From an uncultured Roseateles sp. (lineage in GTDB: Bacteria > Pseudomonadota > Gammaproteobacteria > Burkholderiales > Burkholderiaceae_C): a stretch of 64,000 nucleotides of DNA. The notes beneath the pieces are model-generated. The model saw nothing but the letters and a program-made list of their open reading frames with translations. It had not been told where the DNA came from and searched no databases. Positions 48,645 through 58,050 of this stretch are shown piece by piece; position 1 is the first letter of the stretch; each line of letters begins with the position of its first letter. The translations under genes were made by a program, and so were the position numbers. The DNA lies in NCBI RefSeq assembly GCF_963422335.1, contig NZ_OY729424.1, positions 3,410,001 through 3,474,000 of the forward strand. Direction: 5' to 3'.

Positions 48645-48992
48645 ATGAGCGCTATGTCTGCAATGTCGGCAGTAGGGGGCACGGGCCAGGTCCAGGCCGA
48701 GTTGGCCCGCATCGAGCTGGACGCCTTGCGCCTGGCATCCGGGCCGGCAGGCGAGGCGGGTGAGGCTGCAGGGCAGGGCTTCGGCCACAGCCTGCAACAG
48801 GCCTTGCATGGCGTCGATGGCAAGGAGCAGCTGGCAATCGAGCGCATGGGCGCGGTCGAGCGTGGCGACAGCGACGACCTGGTCGGCGCGATGCTGGCCA
48901 GCCAGGACGCCAGCCTGTCCTTCTCGATGCTGATGCAGGTGCGAAACAAGCTGGCCGGTGCGATGGACGAGCTGATCAAGCTGCAGCTCTGA
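48645..48992 (+). CDS. fliE: Flagellar MS ring-rod junction protein FliE (LfiE)
   Basis: A 115-residue protein. The C-terminal GDSDDLVGAMLASQDASLSFSMLMQVRNKLAGAMDELIKLQL is the FliE signature. It connects the MS ring with the rod and is the first exported substrate. It begins the plus-strand lfiEFGHIJ unit; AAAGG precedes the ATG. Confidence 0.94.
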   Translation: MSAMSAMSAVGGTGQVQAELARIELDALRLASGPAGEAGEAAGQGFGHSLQQALHGVDGKEQLAIERMGAVERGDSDDLVGAMLASQDASLSFSMLMQVRNKLAGAMDELIKLQL

Positions 48993-49050
48993 ACCCCGCC
49001 CCGCACACGCCGCACACACCAAACATCGCGCACCGATCGAACACAACACC

Positions 49051-50730
49051 ATGCTCAACACGCTGATGGCCCGCCTGGGTCCCGTCTGGAAAGCACGCCC
49101 CGCCATACCCTCCGGCCTGGCCAAGGGCCTGCTGCCGGTGCTGGCCCTGGCCGTGGCCGGCACCGCGCTGGCGCTGATGCTGATGTGGCGCGAGCAGGCG
49201 GCCTTCAAGCCGGTGTTCGGCCAGCGTGAGCGCGTGGCCAGCGGCGAGATGCTGGCGGTGCTGGATGCCGAGCACATTGCCTACCGCCTGCACCCCGAGA
49301 CCGGCCAGGTGCTGGTGCCCGAGAGCGCGCTGGGCCGCGTGCGCATGCTGCTGGCCGCCAAGGGCGTGGTCGCCAAGCTGCCGGCCGGCATGGAGCTGAT
49401 GGACAAGAACGACCCGCTGGGCGTCAGCCAGTTCGTGCAGGACGTGCGCTTCCGTCGCGGGCTCGAAGGCGAGCTGGCGCAGTCGATGATGGCGCTGGAT
49501 GCTGTGGACGCGGCGCGCGTGCACCTGTCCATCGCCAAGTCCACCAGCTTTGTCCTGAACGACGGGCAGAAGAGCTCGGCCTCGGTGGTGCTGACGCTCA
49601 AACCCGGCCGCAAGCTCAGCAACGAGCAGATCGCCGCCGCCATCAATCTGGTGGCCGGCAGCGTGGCCAGCCTGGAGCCGCAGCGCGTCAGCCTGCTGGA
49701 CCAGGCCGGCAATCTGCTGTCCTCTCGCGTTGACCTGGCCGAGGGCTTCGAGGCGAATCAGGGCAATGAGGCGGCGCAGCGCTATCAGGACGAGGTGCGC
49801 CGCAATGTGCACGATCTGCTGGCCCCGGTGCTGGGCGAGGCCAACTACCGCCTCAGCGTCACCGCCGAGGTCGACAACGACCGCGTGCAGGAAACCCGCG
49901 AGCAGTACGGCGATGCGCCCAAGCTGACCAACGAGGCGATGCGCGAGGAGCAGGACCGCGAGCGCATTGCGCTGGGCGTGCCCGGCTCGCTGAGCAACCG
50001 GCCGGTCAATGCGCCGTCGAACGGGGCTTCGGGGCCAGGTGGTGAGGGGGGCGACAGCGGCGCCAGCGCGCGCAAGAACGCCAGCACCCGCCAGTACGCC
50101 TACGACCGCAACATCACCCAGATCAAGCGCAGCCGCGGCCGCCTGTCGCGCTTGAATGTCGCCGTGGTGCTGAACAGCGCCGCCGCACCGGGAGCAGACA
50201 AGACCTGGACCCCGGCCGAGCTGGCCAAGATCGAGAAGCTGCTCAACAGCGGCCTGGGCATCAACAGCGAGCGCGGCGACCAGCTGACCGTCTCGCCGAT
50301 GAGCTTCCCAGCGCCGCCGCAGGTCGAGCCCTGGTACCAGCAGCGCGACAACGTCGTCGATGTCGGTGGCTGGTTGGTCTACGGCCTGGGTGCCATCGCC
50401 GCCTACTTCCTGCTGGCCCGACCGATGCTGCGTCTGGCCCAGCAACGCCTGGCCCCGGCCGCGCCGCTGCAGGCGCTGGAGACGACCGAGCTGACGCCGC
50501 TGCATGCCGAGCCGGCGCTGACGGCCGACGGCATGCCCGGCCTGGCGCTGCCGGCCGGTGCCCCGGCGATGGCCGTCGTGCCGCTGCTCGAGAACTACGA
50601 ATTGCCGCCCCCCGGCTCGCCGGTGGATGTGTTGGTGGATCACCTCAAGGTGCTGGCGGCCAAAGAGCCCGAGCGCGTTGCCGAGGTGGTGAAACAGTGG
50701 GTGCAAAAGAATCATGGCCGAAGCGAGTGA
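49051..50730 (+). CDS. fliF: Flagellar MS-ring protein FliF (LfiF)
   Basis: A 559-residue ring protein with TM1 near residues 25-48 and TM2 near 440-460. MDKNDPLGVSQFVQDVRFRRGLEGELAQSMMALDAVDAARVHLSIAK is the YscJ/FliF domain, and NVAVVLNSAAAPGADKTW and later parts fit the C-terminal MS-ring domain. The last residues bind FliG. Its end overlaps fliG by 17 bases. Confidence 0.95.
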   Translation: MLNTLMARLGPVWKARPAIPSGLAKGLLPVLALAVAGTALALMLMWREQAAFKPVFGQRERVASGEMLAVLDAEHIAYRLHPETGQVLVPESALGRVRMLLAAKGVVAKLPAGMELMDKNDPLGVSQFVQDVRFRRGLEGELAQSMMALDAVDAARVHLSIAKSTSFVLNDGQKSSASVVLTLKPGRKLSNEQIAAAINLVAGSVASLEPQRVSLLDQAGNLLSSRVDLAEGFEANQGNEAAQRYQDEVRRNVHDLLAPVLGEANYRLSVTAEVDNDRVQETREQYGDAPKLTNEAMREEQDRERIALGVPGSLSNRPVNAPSNGASGPGGEGGDSGASARKNASTRQYAYDRNITQIKRSRGRLSRLNVAVVLNSAAAPGADKTWTPAELAKIEKLLNSGLGINSERGDQLTVSPMSFPAPPQVEPWYQQRDNVVDVGGWLVYGLGAIAAYFLLARPMLRLAQQRLAPAAPLQALETTELTPLHAEPALTADGMPGLALPAGAPAMAVVPLLENYELPPPGSPVDVLVDHLKVLAAKEPERVAEVVKQWVQKNHGRSE

Positions 50731-51736
50731 TCTGATGGCTGCTGCCGCCACGCTGAACCCGGTCGAGCAGGCCGCCATCGTGCTGCTGAGCATGGGCGAG
50801 GAGCCGGCCGCCGCCGTGCTGCGCTGCCTGTCGCGCGAGGAACTGCTCGACGTGACCCAGGTGATGTCTCGCATGAGTGGCATCAAGGTCGACTCGGTGA
50901 AGACCGCGATCCAGCATTTCTTCGACGACTACCGCGAGCAAAGCGGCGTGCATGGCGCCTCGCGTTCCTATCTGAAACGCTCGCTGGACCTGGCCCTGGG
51001 CGGTGACATCGCCAACAGCGTGCTGCACAACATCTACGGCGACGCGATACGCCCCAAGATGCAGCGCCTGCAATGGGCCTCGCCGAAATGGCTGGCCGAG
51101 CACATTGCCTACGAGCATGTGCGCATGCAGGCGGTGTTCCTGGCCTTTCTGCCGCCGCATCTGGCCAGCGATGTGATCGCCGCGCTGCCGGCCGAGGGCC
51201 GCGATCTGGTGCTGTTGAACGTGGCCCGCCTGAACGAGGTCGACCGTGAGCTGCTGGTCGAGCTTGAGGAGCTGGTCGAGCGCTGCCTGGCCGGCCTGGG
51301 CCAGCAGAGCGCCAGCGTCGAGGGCGTGCGCCAGGCGGCCGAGATACTGAACCGTCTGCCGGCCGACCGCCAGCAGATGGTCGAGCGCCTGCGCGCCCAG
51401 GACCCGGTGGTGATGAGCGAGATCGAGGTCAGCATGTACGACTTCCTGGTGCTGTCGCGCCAGAGCGAGGCCGTGCTGACCCGCGTGATCGAGGAAGTCG
51501 CGCCCGAGCTGTGGGCGGTGGCGCTGAAGGGTGCCGAGGGCACGGTGCGCCAGGCCATCCTGGCCGCGATGCCGCGCCGCCAGGCCCAGAGCTTCGAGGA
51601 CCTGATTCGCCGCAGCGGCCCGGTGCCGCTGTCGCGCGTCGAGCAGGCCCGTGCCGAGGTGATGGCCCAGGTCAAGGCGCTCGTCGATGCCGGCGAGATC
51701 GAAGTCCAGCTGTTCGCCGAGGCCACCGTCGAATGA
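50714..51736 (+). CDS. fliG: Flagellar motor switch protein FliG (LfiG)
   Basis: A 340-residue C-ring protein with N, middle and C domains. LNPVEQAAIVLLSMGEEPAAAVLRCLSREEL opens the N domain; QYVHMQ-like ...AEHIAYEHVRMQAVFLAFLPPHLASDVIAAL marks the EHPQ-type region (EHVRMQ); and the C domain has the charged torque helix LSRVEQARAEVMAQVKALVDAGEI. It couples stator movement to rotation. It overlaps fliH by ATGA. Confidence 0.94.
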   Translation: MAEASDLMAAAATLNPVEQAAIVLLSMGEEPAAAVLRCLSREELLDVTQVMSRMSGIKVDSVKTAIQHFFDDYREQSGVHGASRSYLKRSLDLALGGDIANSVLHNIYGDAIRPKMQRLQWASPKWLAEHIAYEHVRMQAVFLAFLPPHLASDVIAALPAEGRDLVLLNVARLNEVDRELLVELEELVERCLAGLGQQSASVEGVRQAAEILNRLPADRQQMVERLRAQDPVVMSEIEVSMYDFLVLSRQSEAVLTRVIEEVAPELWAVALKGAEGTVRQAILAAMPRRQAQSFEDLIRRSGPVPLSRVEQARAEVMAQVKALVDAGEIEVQLFAEATVE

Positions 51737-52407
51737 ACAAGCTGCGTCCGCACCGCTTCCCGCCGCTGGCCCAGCTGCACGCCAGCCGCGATCTGCCGGC
51801 CAACGCACCGGCCCAGCTGCAGGCCAGCCTGGCCCAGGGTTTCCAGGAGGGCCTGGCCAAGGGCTATGAGGAGGGCCATGCCAGCGGTTCGCTGGCCGGC
51901 AGCGAGGCCGCCCAGGCGCTTGGCCGCGAGCAGGGTCTGGCCCAGGGCCGGCGCGAGATGCAGGAGTATTTCCAGGGCCTGGCCCAGCCGGTCGATGCGC
52001 TGCTGGCCGAGCTGAGCCAGCTGCAGACCGAGCTGCAGGCCGCCGCACGCAAGGAGGTGGTCGAGCTGGTCGAGAAGGTTGCCCGCCAGGTGATCCGCTG
52101 CGAGCTGACCCTGCAGCCGGCCCAGCTGCTGGCCCTGGTCGATGAGACGCTGGCCAGCATGCCGGTCACCCGCGAGGGCGTCGAGGTCTATCTGAATCCC
52201 GAAGACCTGCGCCGCATTCAAGACCTGGCCCCCGAACGTGCCGAGGCCTGGACCCTGCTGCCCGATCCGGCCCTGGCCAGCGGTGAATGCCGCCTGCTGG
52301 CCGGTGGCCGAGAGGCCGATGCCGGCTGCGCCCAGCGCCTGGCCGCCTGCATGGCCCAGGTGAAGAGCCAACTGGTCGACAGCGACGCCGAGGAGCAGCG
52401 CGCATGA
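51733..52407 (+). CDS. fliH: Flagellar export ATPase regulator FliH (LfiH)
   Basis: A 224-residue protein. The N-terminal half has the Gly-rich/Gln-rich helix pattern (AQGFQEGLAKGYEEGHASGSLAGSEAAQALGREQGLAQGRREM, GxxxG repeats), and the C-terminal part fits FliH (ELVEKVARQVIRCELTLQPAQLLALV). It binds and restrains FliI. The start at ATG 51733 overlaps the fliG stop. Confidence 0.92.
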   Translation: MNKLRPHRFPPLAQLHASRDLPANAPAQLQASLAQGFQEGLAKGYEEGHASGSLAGSEAAQALGREQGLAQGRREMQEYFQGLAQPVDALLAELSQLQTELQAAARKEVVELVEKVARQVIRCELTLQPAQLLALVDETLASMPVTREGVEVYLNPEDLRRIQDLAPERAEAWTLLPDPALASGECRLLAGGREADAGCAQRLAACMAQVKSQLVDSDAEEQRA

Positions 52408-53714
52408 TCGCCGCCGCGCTGCGCAAGGTCGAGCTGGGCGCCGTGCCGGTGGCCACGCCCACCGGCCGCCTGGTCGGTGCCTCCGGCCTGCTGCTGGAGA
52501 GCGCCGGCTGCGCCCTGCGCACCGGCCAGCGCTGCATGATTGAGGCGGCCTCGGGCGAGTGGATCGCCGCCCAGGTGGTCGGCTTTCGCGAGCAGATTTC
52601 CTATCTGATGCCGTTCAAGAAGCCCGAGGGCCTGAGCACCGGCGCCCGCGTGCTGCCGGCCCCCGAGCGCGCCGGCCTGATGATCGGCCCGTCCTGGCTG
52701 GGCCGCATCGTCAACGGCCTCGGTGAGCCCATCGATGGCCTGGGCCGCCTCGGCGGCGAGCATCCGCTGCCTACGCAGCCGCCCAAGATCAACCCGCTGA
52801 AGAAGGCCCCGGTGCATGAGCCGCTGGACGTCGGCGTGCGCGCCATCAACAGCATGCTGACGCTGGGCCGCGGCCAGCGCGTCGGCCTGATGGCCGGCAG
52901 CGGCGTGGGCAAGAGCGTGCTGCTGGGCCTGATCACGCGCCAGACCGTCGCCGATGTGGTGGTGGTGGGCCTGATCGGCGAGCGCGGCCGCGAGGTGCGC
53001 GAGTTCATCGACCTGAGTTTGGGCGAGGCCGGCCTGGCGCGCTCGGTGGTGGTTGTCGCGCCGGCTGACGAATCCCCGTTGATGCGTTTGCGCGCCACCG
53101 AGCTGTGCCACAGCGTGGCCGCCCATTACCGCGACCAGGGCCAGCATGTGCTGCTGCTGGTCGATTCGCTGACCCGCTACGCGATGGCCAAGCGCGAAGT
53201 GGCGCTGGCCCTGGGTGAACCGCCGGCCACGCGCGGCTATCCGCCGTCCGTCTTCAGCCTGCTGCCCGAGCTGGTCGAAAGCGCCGGCAATGGCGAGCAG
53301 GCCGAGGGCAGTATGAGTGCCATCTACACCGTGCTGGCAGAGGGCGATGACCAGCAGGACCCGGTGGTCGACACCGCCCGCGCCATCCTCGACGGCCACA
53401 TCGTGCTCAGCCGTGCGCTGGCCGAGCGCGGCCACTACCCCGCCATCGACATCGCCCAGTCGATCAGCCGCTGCATGGCCCTGGTGGCCGGCCGCGAGCA
53501 CCAGGCGCTGGCGCGCCAGCTGAAGCAGCTCAGCGCCCGCTACGAGCAGGTGCGCGAGCTGATGCCGCTGGGCGCCTATGTGCCCGGCGCCGACCCGCAG
53601 ACCGACCGTGCGGTGCAGCTGTTCCCTCGCATCGAGGCCTATCTGCACCAGGGCGTCAACGAAGCGGCGCCGTTGCAGGCCTGCCTGCAACAGCTGCAGG
53701 AGCTTTTGCAATGA
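52404..53714 (+). CDS. fliI: Flagellar export ATPase FliI (LfiI)
   Basis: A 436-residue F1-type ATPase. Walker A is AGSGVGKS (164-171), then VVVGLIGERGREVREFIDLSL and Walker B region HVLLLVDSLTRYAMAKREVALALGEPPATRGYPPSVFSLLP. It energises export by the type III apparatus. The start overlaps fliH by ATGA and the end overlaps fliJ. Confidence 0.97.
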   Translation: MIAAALRKVELGAVPVATPTGRLVGASGLLLESAGCALRTGQRCMIEAASGEWIAAQVVGFREQISYLMPFKKPEGLSTGARVLPAPERAGLMIGPSWLGRIVNGLGEPIDGLGRLGGEHPLPTQPPKINPLKKAPVHEPLDVGVRAINSMLTLGRGQRVGLMAGSGVGKSVLLGLITRQTVADVVVVGLIGERGREVREFIDLSLGEAGLARSVVVVAPADESPLMRLRATELCHSVAAHYRDQGQHVLLLVDSLTRYAMAKREVALALGEPPATRGYPPSVFSLLPELVESAGNGEQAEGSMSAIYTVLAEGDDQQDPVVDTARAILDGHIVLSRALAERGHYPAIDIAQSISRCMALVAGREHQALARQLKQLSARYEQVRELMPLGAYVPGADPQTDRAVQLFPRIEAYLHQGVNEAAPLQACLQQLQELLQ

Positions 53715-54151
53715 CCAAGACCGCGATGCAACGCAGCCTCGATCTGATGATCACCGTGCGGGAGCGCGAGCTGGAGCGGCGCGTGGCCGATCTGGCGCGC
53801 AAGCAGGCGCTGGGCGCACGCTATCTGGGCAATGTGCAGCGGCTGGAGCAGCTCGCCCAGCAGCTGGGCAGCAGCACCGACACGGTGCTGGACGCCGGCC
53901 TGGCCGCCAACCGTGCGGCCTACCAGCAGGGCGTGCAGGCGCTGACCGAGACCCATCGGCAAGAACTGGCCCTGCACGAGGCCGACACCGCGCACACCCG
54001 CCACGGGGTGCAACACCTGGCGCGTCGCCAGCAGGTGCTGGGCCAGGTGCTGGACCGCAGCCTGGCGCAGAGCCAGGCCGAGCAGCAGCGCCGGGAGCAG
54101 AAGAGCCAGGACGCGATGGCCGGCCAGGCCTGGCTGAGGGGGCAGGCATGA
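53711..54151 (+). CDS. fliJ: Flagellar export chaperone FliJ (LfiJ)
   Basis: A 146-residue, almost wholly helical coiled-coil protein with many Gln, Arg and Glu (RERELERRVADLARKQALGARYLGNVQRLEQLAQQLG...). Length and position right after fliI identify FliJ, the stalk of the export ATPase. It overlaps the end of fliI by four bases. Confidence 0.88.
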   Translation: MTKTAMQRSLDLMITVRERELERRVADLARKQALGARYLGNVQRLEQLAQQLGSSTDTVLDAGLAANRAAYQQGVQALTETHRQELALHEADTAHTRHGVQHLARRQQVLGQVLDRSLAQSQAEQQRREQKSQDAMAGQAWLRGQA

Positions 54152-54157
54152 GCCCGT

Positions 54158-54186
54158 TTAAGCAAACAGCGATTTTGGTCGCCTTC
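54158..54186 (+). promoter_or_regulatory. Sigma-28/LafS-type promoter of lafB (fliD)
   Basis: TTTAAG-N15-GTCGCCTT, identical in both halves and in spacing to the element before lafA (39365-39393). It lies in the 75-base gap after fliJ and ends 40 bases before the fliD ATG, so the late genes fliD onward can be switched on separately. Confidence 0.65.
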
Positions 54187-54226
54187 ATCACAGGTAGTCC
54201 CGAAACCTATCTGCGAGGAGTTCGCC

Positions 54227-55588
54227 ATGGCTGATATCAACCCGACCTCGATGGCCCAGCAACTGGCCACCGCCTACACCCAGTCCACCCAGACCCTGCT
54301 CGATGCGCAGACCAAGTCGAGCAAGGCCACTGCCACGGCGCTGACCAAGCTGCAAGGCGCTTTGCAGGCCTTCGACAGCGCGATGAAAAACCTGTCCGCC
54401 AAGGGCTCGCTGGCCCAGCTGGGCGGCAGCCTGAGCAACCCGGCCATCGCCACCGTCAGCGTGGCGGCCACGGCCAGTGCCGGCAGCTATCCGTTGTTCG
54501 TCGAGCAGACGGCCAGCAACCATCAGATTGCCTTCCAGGACCTGCCGGCCGTACCGGTGGCCATGGGCGGCAGCATGGCCGTGCAGCTGGGCAGCGGCGC
54601 GGCCTTCAATGTCAACCTGAGCAGCGCCGATGCGGACAGCGACGGCACCCTGTCGCAGGCCGAGATCGCCCGTGCCATCAACCAGGCGCCGAGCAATAGC
54701 GGCCTGGTCACGGCGATGGTGATGACGGTGGGCGGCCAGACGCAGCTGATGCTGTCCTCTGGCGTCAGTGGCGCCGCCGGCGCGATCACGCTGGACACCA
54801 CGGGCCTCAACGCCGGCCAGCTGAAGACCAAGCTCAGCGGCGCGAGCGTCGAGCTGGCCGCGGCGCGTGACGCCGTGGTCTGGCTGGGCGCCCAGGGCAC
54901 GGGCGTGCGCATGCAGCAGGCCAGCAACAGTTTCACCGCCATCAGCGGCGTGACGCTCAATCTGACCCAGGCCAACAAGGCTGGCGATGCCCCGGTGACC
55001 TTGACGGTGGCCAAGGACGACAGCGCCACCACGGCCAATGTGAAGGGCTTTGTCGATGCCTTCAACACGCTGGAGAAGACGCTGGACGATCTGACCTCGT
55101 CCGGCAGCGCCAAGGACGGCGTGGCCGCTGCGGCCTTTGCCTCGGACGCCGGCGTGCGCGCGCTGCGCGACCGCCTGGGCAATCTGCTGCGCCAGGGCTA
55201 TGGGGGCTTGAGCCTGCGCGAGCTGGGCATCAGCATCGACCGCAACGGTTCGCTGGCGCTGGACACCACGCGCCTGAACAAGACGTTGACGGCCACGCCC
55301 GATGCGCTGAGCAAGGTCTTCGGCAGTGCCTCCGCCGGTGCGGCAAGCGGCCTGATGGGCGCCCTGAGCAAGAGCGTGGACCAGTGGACGAATCTCGGCA
55401 CCGGCCAGATCAAGCAGCGCCAGAGCTCGGTGCAGACGATGCAAAAGGCCATAGGCCTGCGCCAGACGCGACTGGATACCCAGTACGAACAGTCCTACAA
55501 GCGCTATCTCGCGCAATTCACGCAGCTGCAGAACCTGCAGTCCCAGCTGGGCGACACCACCAGCATGCTGGCCGGGCTGAGCGTCTAG
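54227..55588 (+). CDS. fliD: Filament cap protein FliD (LafB)
   Basis: A 453-residue protein with heptad-rich ends. The N-terminus carries QSTQTLLDAQTKSSKATATALTKLQGALQAFDSAMKNL, the centre holds the cap domains, and the C-terminus LDTQYEQSYKRYLAQFTQLQNLQSQLGDTTSMLAGL matches FliD. GAGGAG precedes the ATG. It caps the growing filament. It starts the lafBCDEF-S-T-U block. Confidence 0.93.
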   Translation: MADINPTSMAQQLATAYTQSTQTLLDAQTKSSKATATALTKLQGALQAFDSAMKNLSAKGSLAQLGGSLSNPAIATVSVAATASAGSYPLFVEQTASNHQIAFQDLPAVPVAMGGSMAVQLGSGAAFNVNLSSADADSDGTLSQAEIARAINQAPSNSGLVTAMVMTVGGQTQLMLSSGVSGAAGAITLDTTGLNAGQLKTKLSGASVELAAARDAVVWLGAQGTGVRMQQASNSFTAISGVTLNLTQANKAGDAPVTLTVAKDDSATTANVKGFVDAFNTLEKTLDDLTSSGSAKDGVAAAAFASDAGVRALRDRLGNLLRQGYGGLSLRELGISIDRNGSLALDTTRLNKTLTATPDALSKVFGSASAGAASGLMGALSKSVDQWTNLGTGQIKQRQSSVQTMQKAIGLRQTRLDTQYEQSYKRYLAQFTQLQNLQSQLGDTTSMLAGLSV

Positions 55589-55614
55589 CTCGGCCCCCAA
55601 CCACTTCGAAGACC

Positions 55615-56001
55615 ATGAGCCACGACGCCTATCAAAGCTACCAGACCGTCAATCTGCATGCGCAGACCGCCCAGGCCTCCCCGGTTCAGCTGGTGCTGAT
55701 ACTGATGGACGGCCTGCTGGACGAGCTGGCCCGCGCCCGCGCCCACATCGAGGCGCGGCGCTACGAGCTGAAGGCTGCCAGCCTGGAGAAGTGCGTCAGC
55801 ATCATCAACGGCCTGTCCAGTGCGCTGGATCTGGACGCCGGCAGCGAGGTCGTCAACAACCTCGCCCGCCTGTATGACTACTGCGCCGAGCGCCTGTACC
55901 GCGCCGGCGTGCAGCTGGATACCGGCGTGATTGATGAGGTGGTGCGCCTGCTCAGCCAGCTCAAGAGCGGCTGGCAAGGGGTGCAGGTCCGTCATGCCTA
56001 A
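55615..56001 (+). CDS. fliS: Flagellin chaperone FliS (LafC)
   Basis: A 128-residue helical protein. AYQSYQTVNLHAQTAQASPVQLVLILMDGLLDELARARAHIEA is the FliS consensus, and NNLARLYDYCAERLYRA the second half. It binds the flagellin C-terminus before export. It overlaps fliT by eight bases. Confidence 0.94.
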   Translation: MSHDAYQSYQTVNLHAQTAQASPVQLVLILMDGLLDELARARAHIEARRYELKAASLEKCVSIINGLSSALDLDAGSEVVNNLARLYDYCAERLYRAGVQLDTGVIDEVVRLLSQLKSGWQGVQVRHA

Positions 56002-56314
56002 GCCCATCGACCGCTTGAGCCAGCTGCAAGGCCTGACGGCCCGCTTTGTCGCGGCCGCGACCGAGCGCGACTGGCTGGCGCTGGCGCATCTGGACGGCGA
56101 GCTTGCCGCCCAGCTGCGTGACTGGACCGACACCGCGACATGGAAGGCCGGCGAGCGCCAGGCGCTGAAGCAGCTGCGCCAGATCCATGCCGACACGCGC
56201 GGCCTGGTCGATGCCGAACTGGGGCAGGTGGCCCTGTTGCTGCGCCGGCTGACCGACAACCAGGGCCGCTGGACGGCCTACGCCGCCAGCGCCGATTGGG
56301 AGGAAAGAACATGA
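55994..56314 (+). CDS. fliT: FliT-like flagellar chaperone (LafD)
   Basis: A 106-residue helical protein (LSQLQGLTARFVAAATERDWLALAHLDGELAAQLRDW...). Similarity to FliT is weak, but size, composition and position between fliS and fliK match LafD in other lateral clusters. It may chaperone FliD. It overlaps the neighbours on both sides. Confidence 0.75.
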   Translation: MPKPIDRLSQLQGLTARFVAAATERDWLALAHLDGELAAQLRDWTDTATWKAGERQALKQLRQIHADTRGLVDAELGQVALLLRRLTDNQGRWTAYAASADWEERT

Positions 56315-57576
56315 ACACCCTGCTGACCCTGTCCGGCGACTCGCGCCCGGCGGCCGAGCCTGCCATCGGTGCGGCAACGGCCGTGGGCGCCGTGAGCCCT
56401 GTTGCGGATGAGGCGACCCAGCTGGCGCAGGACTTCGCGAGCGCGCTGGCGGCCCTGTCCGGTGGCGAGTTGGCCCGGTCCGCGCCGGCCGCCGCCGCGC
56501 AGAGCGATCCCTCCGGCGACCAGCTGCAGGCCGATCTGCGTGACCTGCTGCGTGCGCTGGAGCAGGGCATGCCGGCGGGGCAGTCCATGGCCACCACGCC
56601 AGCGGTCGCCACCCCCGGTGAACCCGAGCCCACCGAGCAGACCGACGCGGCACAGGAGACCGACATGCCGGCGATGGATGGCCTGTTGCAGCTGCTGCAG
56701 CCGCAGCTGGCCGCTCAGATGCCGAATGCGCCGGTGGCTGCACTGACGGTGGCCGACAAGGCATTGCCTTCGAGCCGGCTGCCGGAGCGGGGCGTTGCCG
56801 CGAGCGCCACGGAGTGGGCCCGTGGCAGCTTGCCTGCGCCGCCGCCCGCCCCCGTCGAGCCCGTCGCTGTGCCCGTCGCCTTGCCGGCCCCGGTCGGCGA
56901 TGACACCTCGATGGCGGCCGTGATCAAACCGACCGACGTCAGGCCGGCCGCGACCGTGGCCCGTGCCGAGCCGGCCTTCGGCACCGCCGTGTTGCAGCTT
57001 GCCAAGACCGACAGCGATGCCGGCGACGGCCTGGCCGCCATCGACGGCAGCGGCCCGGTTGCCGCCTTGAGCGGTCCCTCGGCCCAGCCTCAGATCAAGA
57101 CACCGGCGCCGCTTGCCCCCACTGTCCTGCATCTGCCGGATGCGCAGCCGCGCCAATGGCAGCAGCCACTGATGCAGGCGCTGGGCGACCGGCTGCAGCT
57201 GCAGATTGCGGCGCGCAGCGAGCAGGCGGTGATACGGCTGGAGCCGCCGTTGCTCGGCCGGGTGGAGATCTCCATCCAGCACCAGGCCGGTGATCTGCAA
57301 GTGCGGTTGAGCGCCAGCCATCCCGAGGTGACGCGCCAGCTGCAGCACATCAGCGACGGCCTGCGCCAGGACCTGGCCCAGCGCCAGTCCGGCGAGGTGT
57401 CGGTGCAGGTGTCGCAGCGCGCGCTGAGTGATCAGGGCGGCCAGACGGATCAACAGCAACGGCGTCAGGCCGAGGCCGATGGCGAGGCCCGCAAGCCCGG
57501 CCGCGCACTGAGCGAAGACATCGAAGCGCAGTCGCTCACATTTGCCCAGCGCCTGGGCGGACGGAGCAAGGAGTGA
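56311..57576 (+). CDS. fliK: Hook-length control protein FliK (LafE)
   Basis: A 421-residue protein: a long Ala/Pro-rich, low-complexity N-terminal ruler (about 1-280) and a compact C-terminal domain, with LGDRLQLQIAARSEQAVIRLEPPLLGRVEISIQHQAGDLQVRLSASHPEV as the FliK C-terminal signature. It measures hook length and switches FlhB. The start overlaps fliT by ATGA. Confidence 0.9.
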   Translation: MNTLLTLSGDSRPAAEPAIGAATAVGAVSPVADEATQLAQDFASALAALSGGELARSAPAAAAQSDPSGDQLQADLRDLLRALEQGMPAGQSMATTPAVATPGEPEPTEQTDAAQETDMPAMDGLLQLLQPQLAAQMPNAPVAALTVADKALPSSRLPERGVAASATEWARGSLPAPPPAPVEPVAVPVALPAPVGDDTSMAAVIKPTDVRPAATVARAEPAFGTAVLQLAKTDSDAGDGLAAIDGSGPVAALSGPSAQPQIKTPAPLAPTVLHLPDAQPRQWQQPLMQALGDRLQLQIAARSEQAVIRLEPPLLGRVEISIQHQAGDLQVRLSASHPEVTRQLQHISDGLRQDLAQRQSGEVSVQVSQRALSDQGGQTDQQQRRQAEADGEARKPGRALSEDIEAQSLTFAQRLGGRSKE

Positions 57577-58037
57577 TGAGCATGCCGAAAACCAAAATGC
57601 TGCTGGCGCTTGCGCTGGCCGTCGTGCTCACCGCAGGCGCGGTGGGCGGAGGCGTCTGGTGGAGCCTGAAAGGCGCCCACGCCGCCGCGCCCGAGGAGGC
57701 CAAGGCAAAACCTGGCCCCGAGCACAAATACGTGACCCTGGACAAGGTGCTGGTGATGCTGCGCGGCCGTGGCGGCGAGGCGATGGCGCACTACATGGCC
57801 GTGGACGTGGTCTTCAAGACCTCGCCGGAGCAGGAGAAGCGCACCAAGGAGCATCTGCCGCTGCTGCGCACCATCGCCGTCAAGGCGCTGGCGGCCTACA
57901 ACGTCGAGAGCGCCAGCGCGATGACGATAGAGCAGTTTGCCGAGGAGCTGAACCGCGCCTACCGCGATGGCTATGCCGCCGAGCATCGCGAGCCGCCGTT
58001 TGCCGAGGCGCTGATCGGCAAGCTCATCATCGAGTAA
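57576..58037 (+). CDS. fliL: Flagellar basal-body-associated protein FliL (LafF)
   Basis: A 153-residue protein with one N-terminal membrane helix (MLLALALAVVLTAGAVGGGVWW) and a periplasmic domain HKYVTLDKVLVMLRG...VDVVFKTSPEQEKRTKEHLPLLRTIAVKAL, typical of FliL. It supports stator function. GGAG ends three bases before ATG 57576, so a GTG three bases upstream is less likely. Confidence 0.9.
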   Translation: MSMPKTKMLLALALAVVLTAGAVGGGVWWSLKGAHAAAPEEAKAKPGPEHKYVTLDKVLVMLRGRGGEAMAHYMAVDVVFKTSPEQEKRTKEHLPLLRTIAVKALAAYNVESASAMTIEQFAEELNRAYRDGYAAEHREPPFAEALIGKLIIE

Positions 58038-58050
58038 GCGCAAGCGCACC

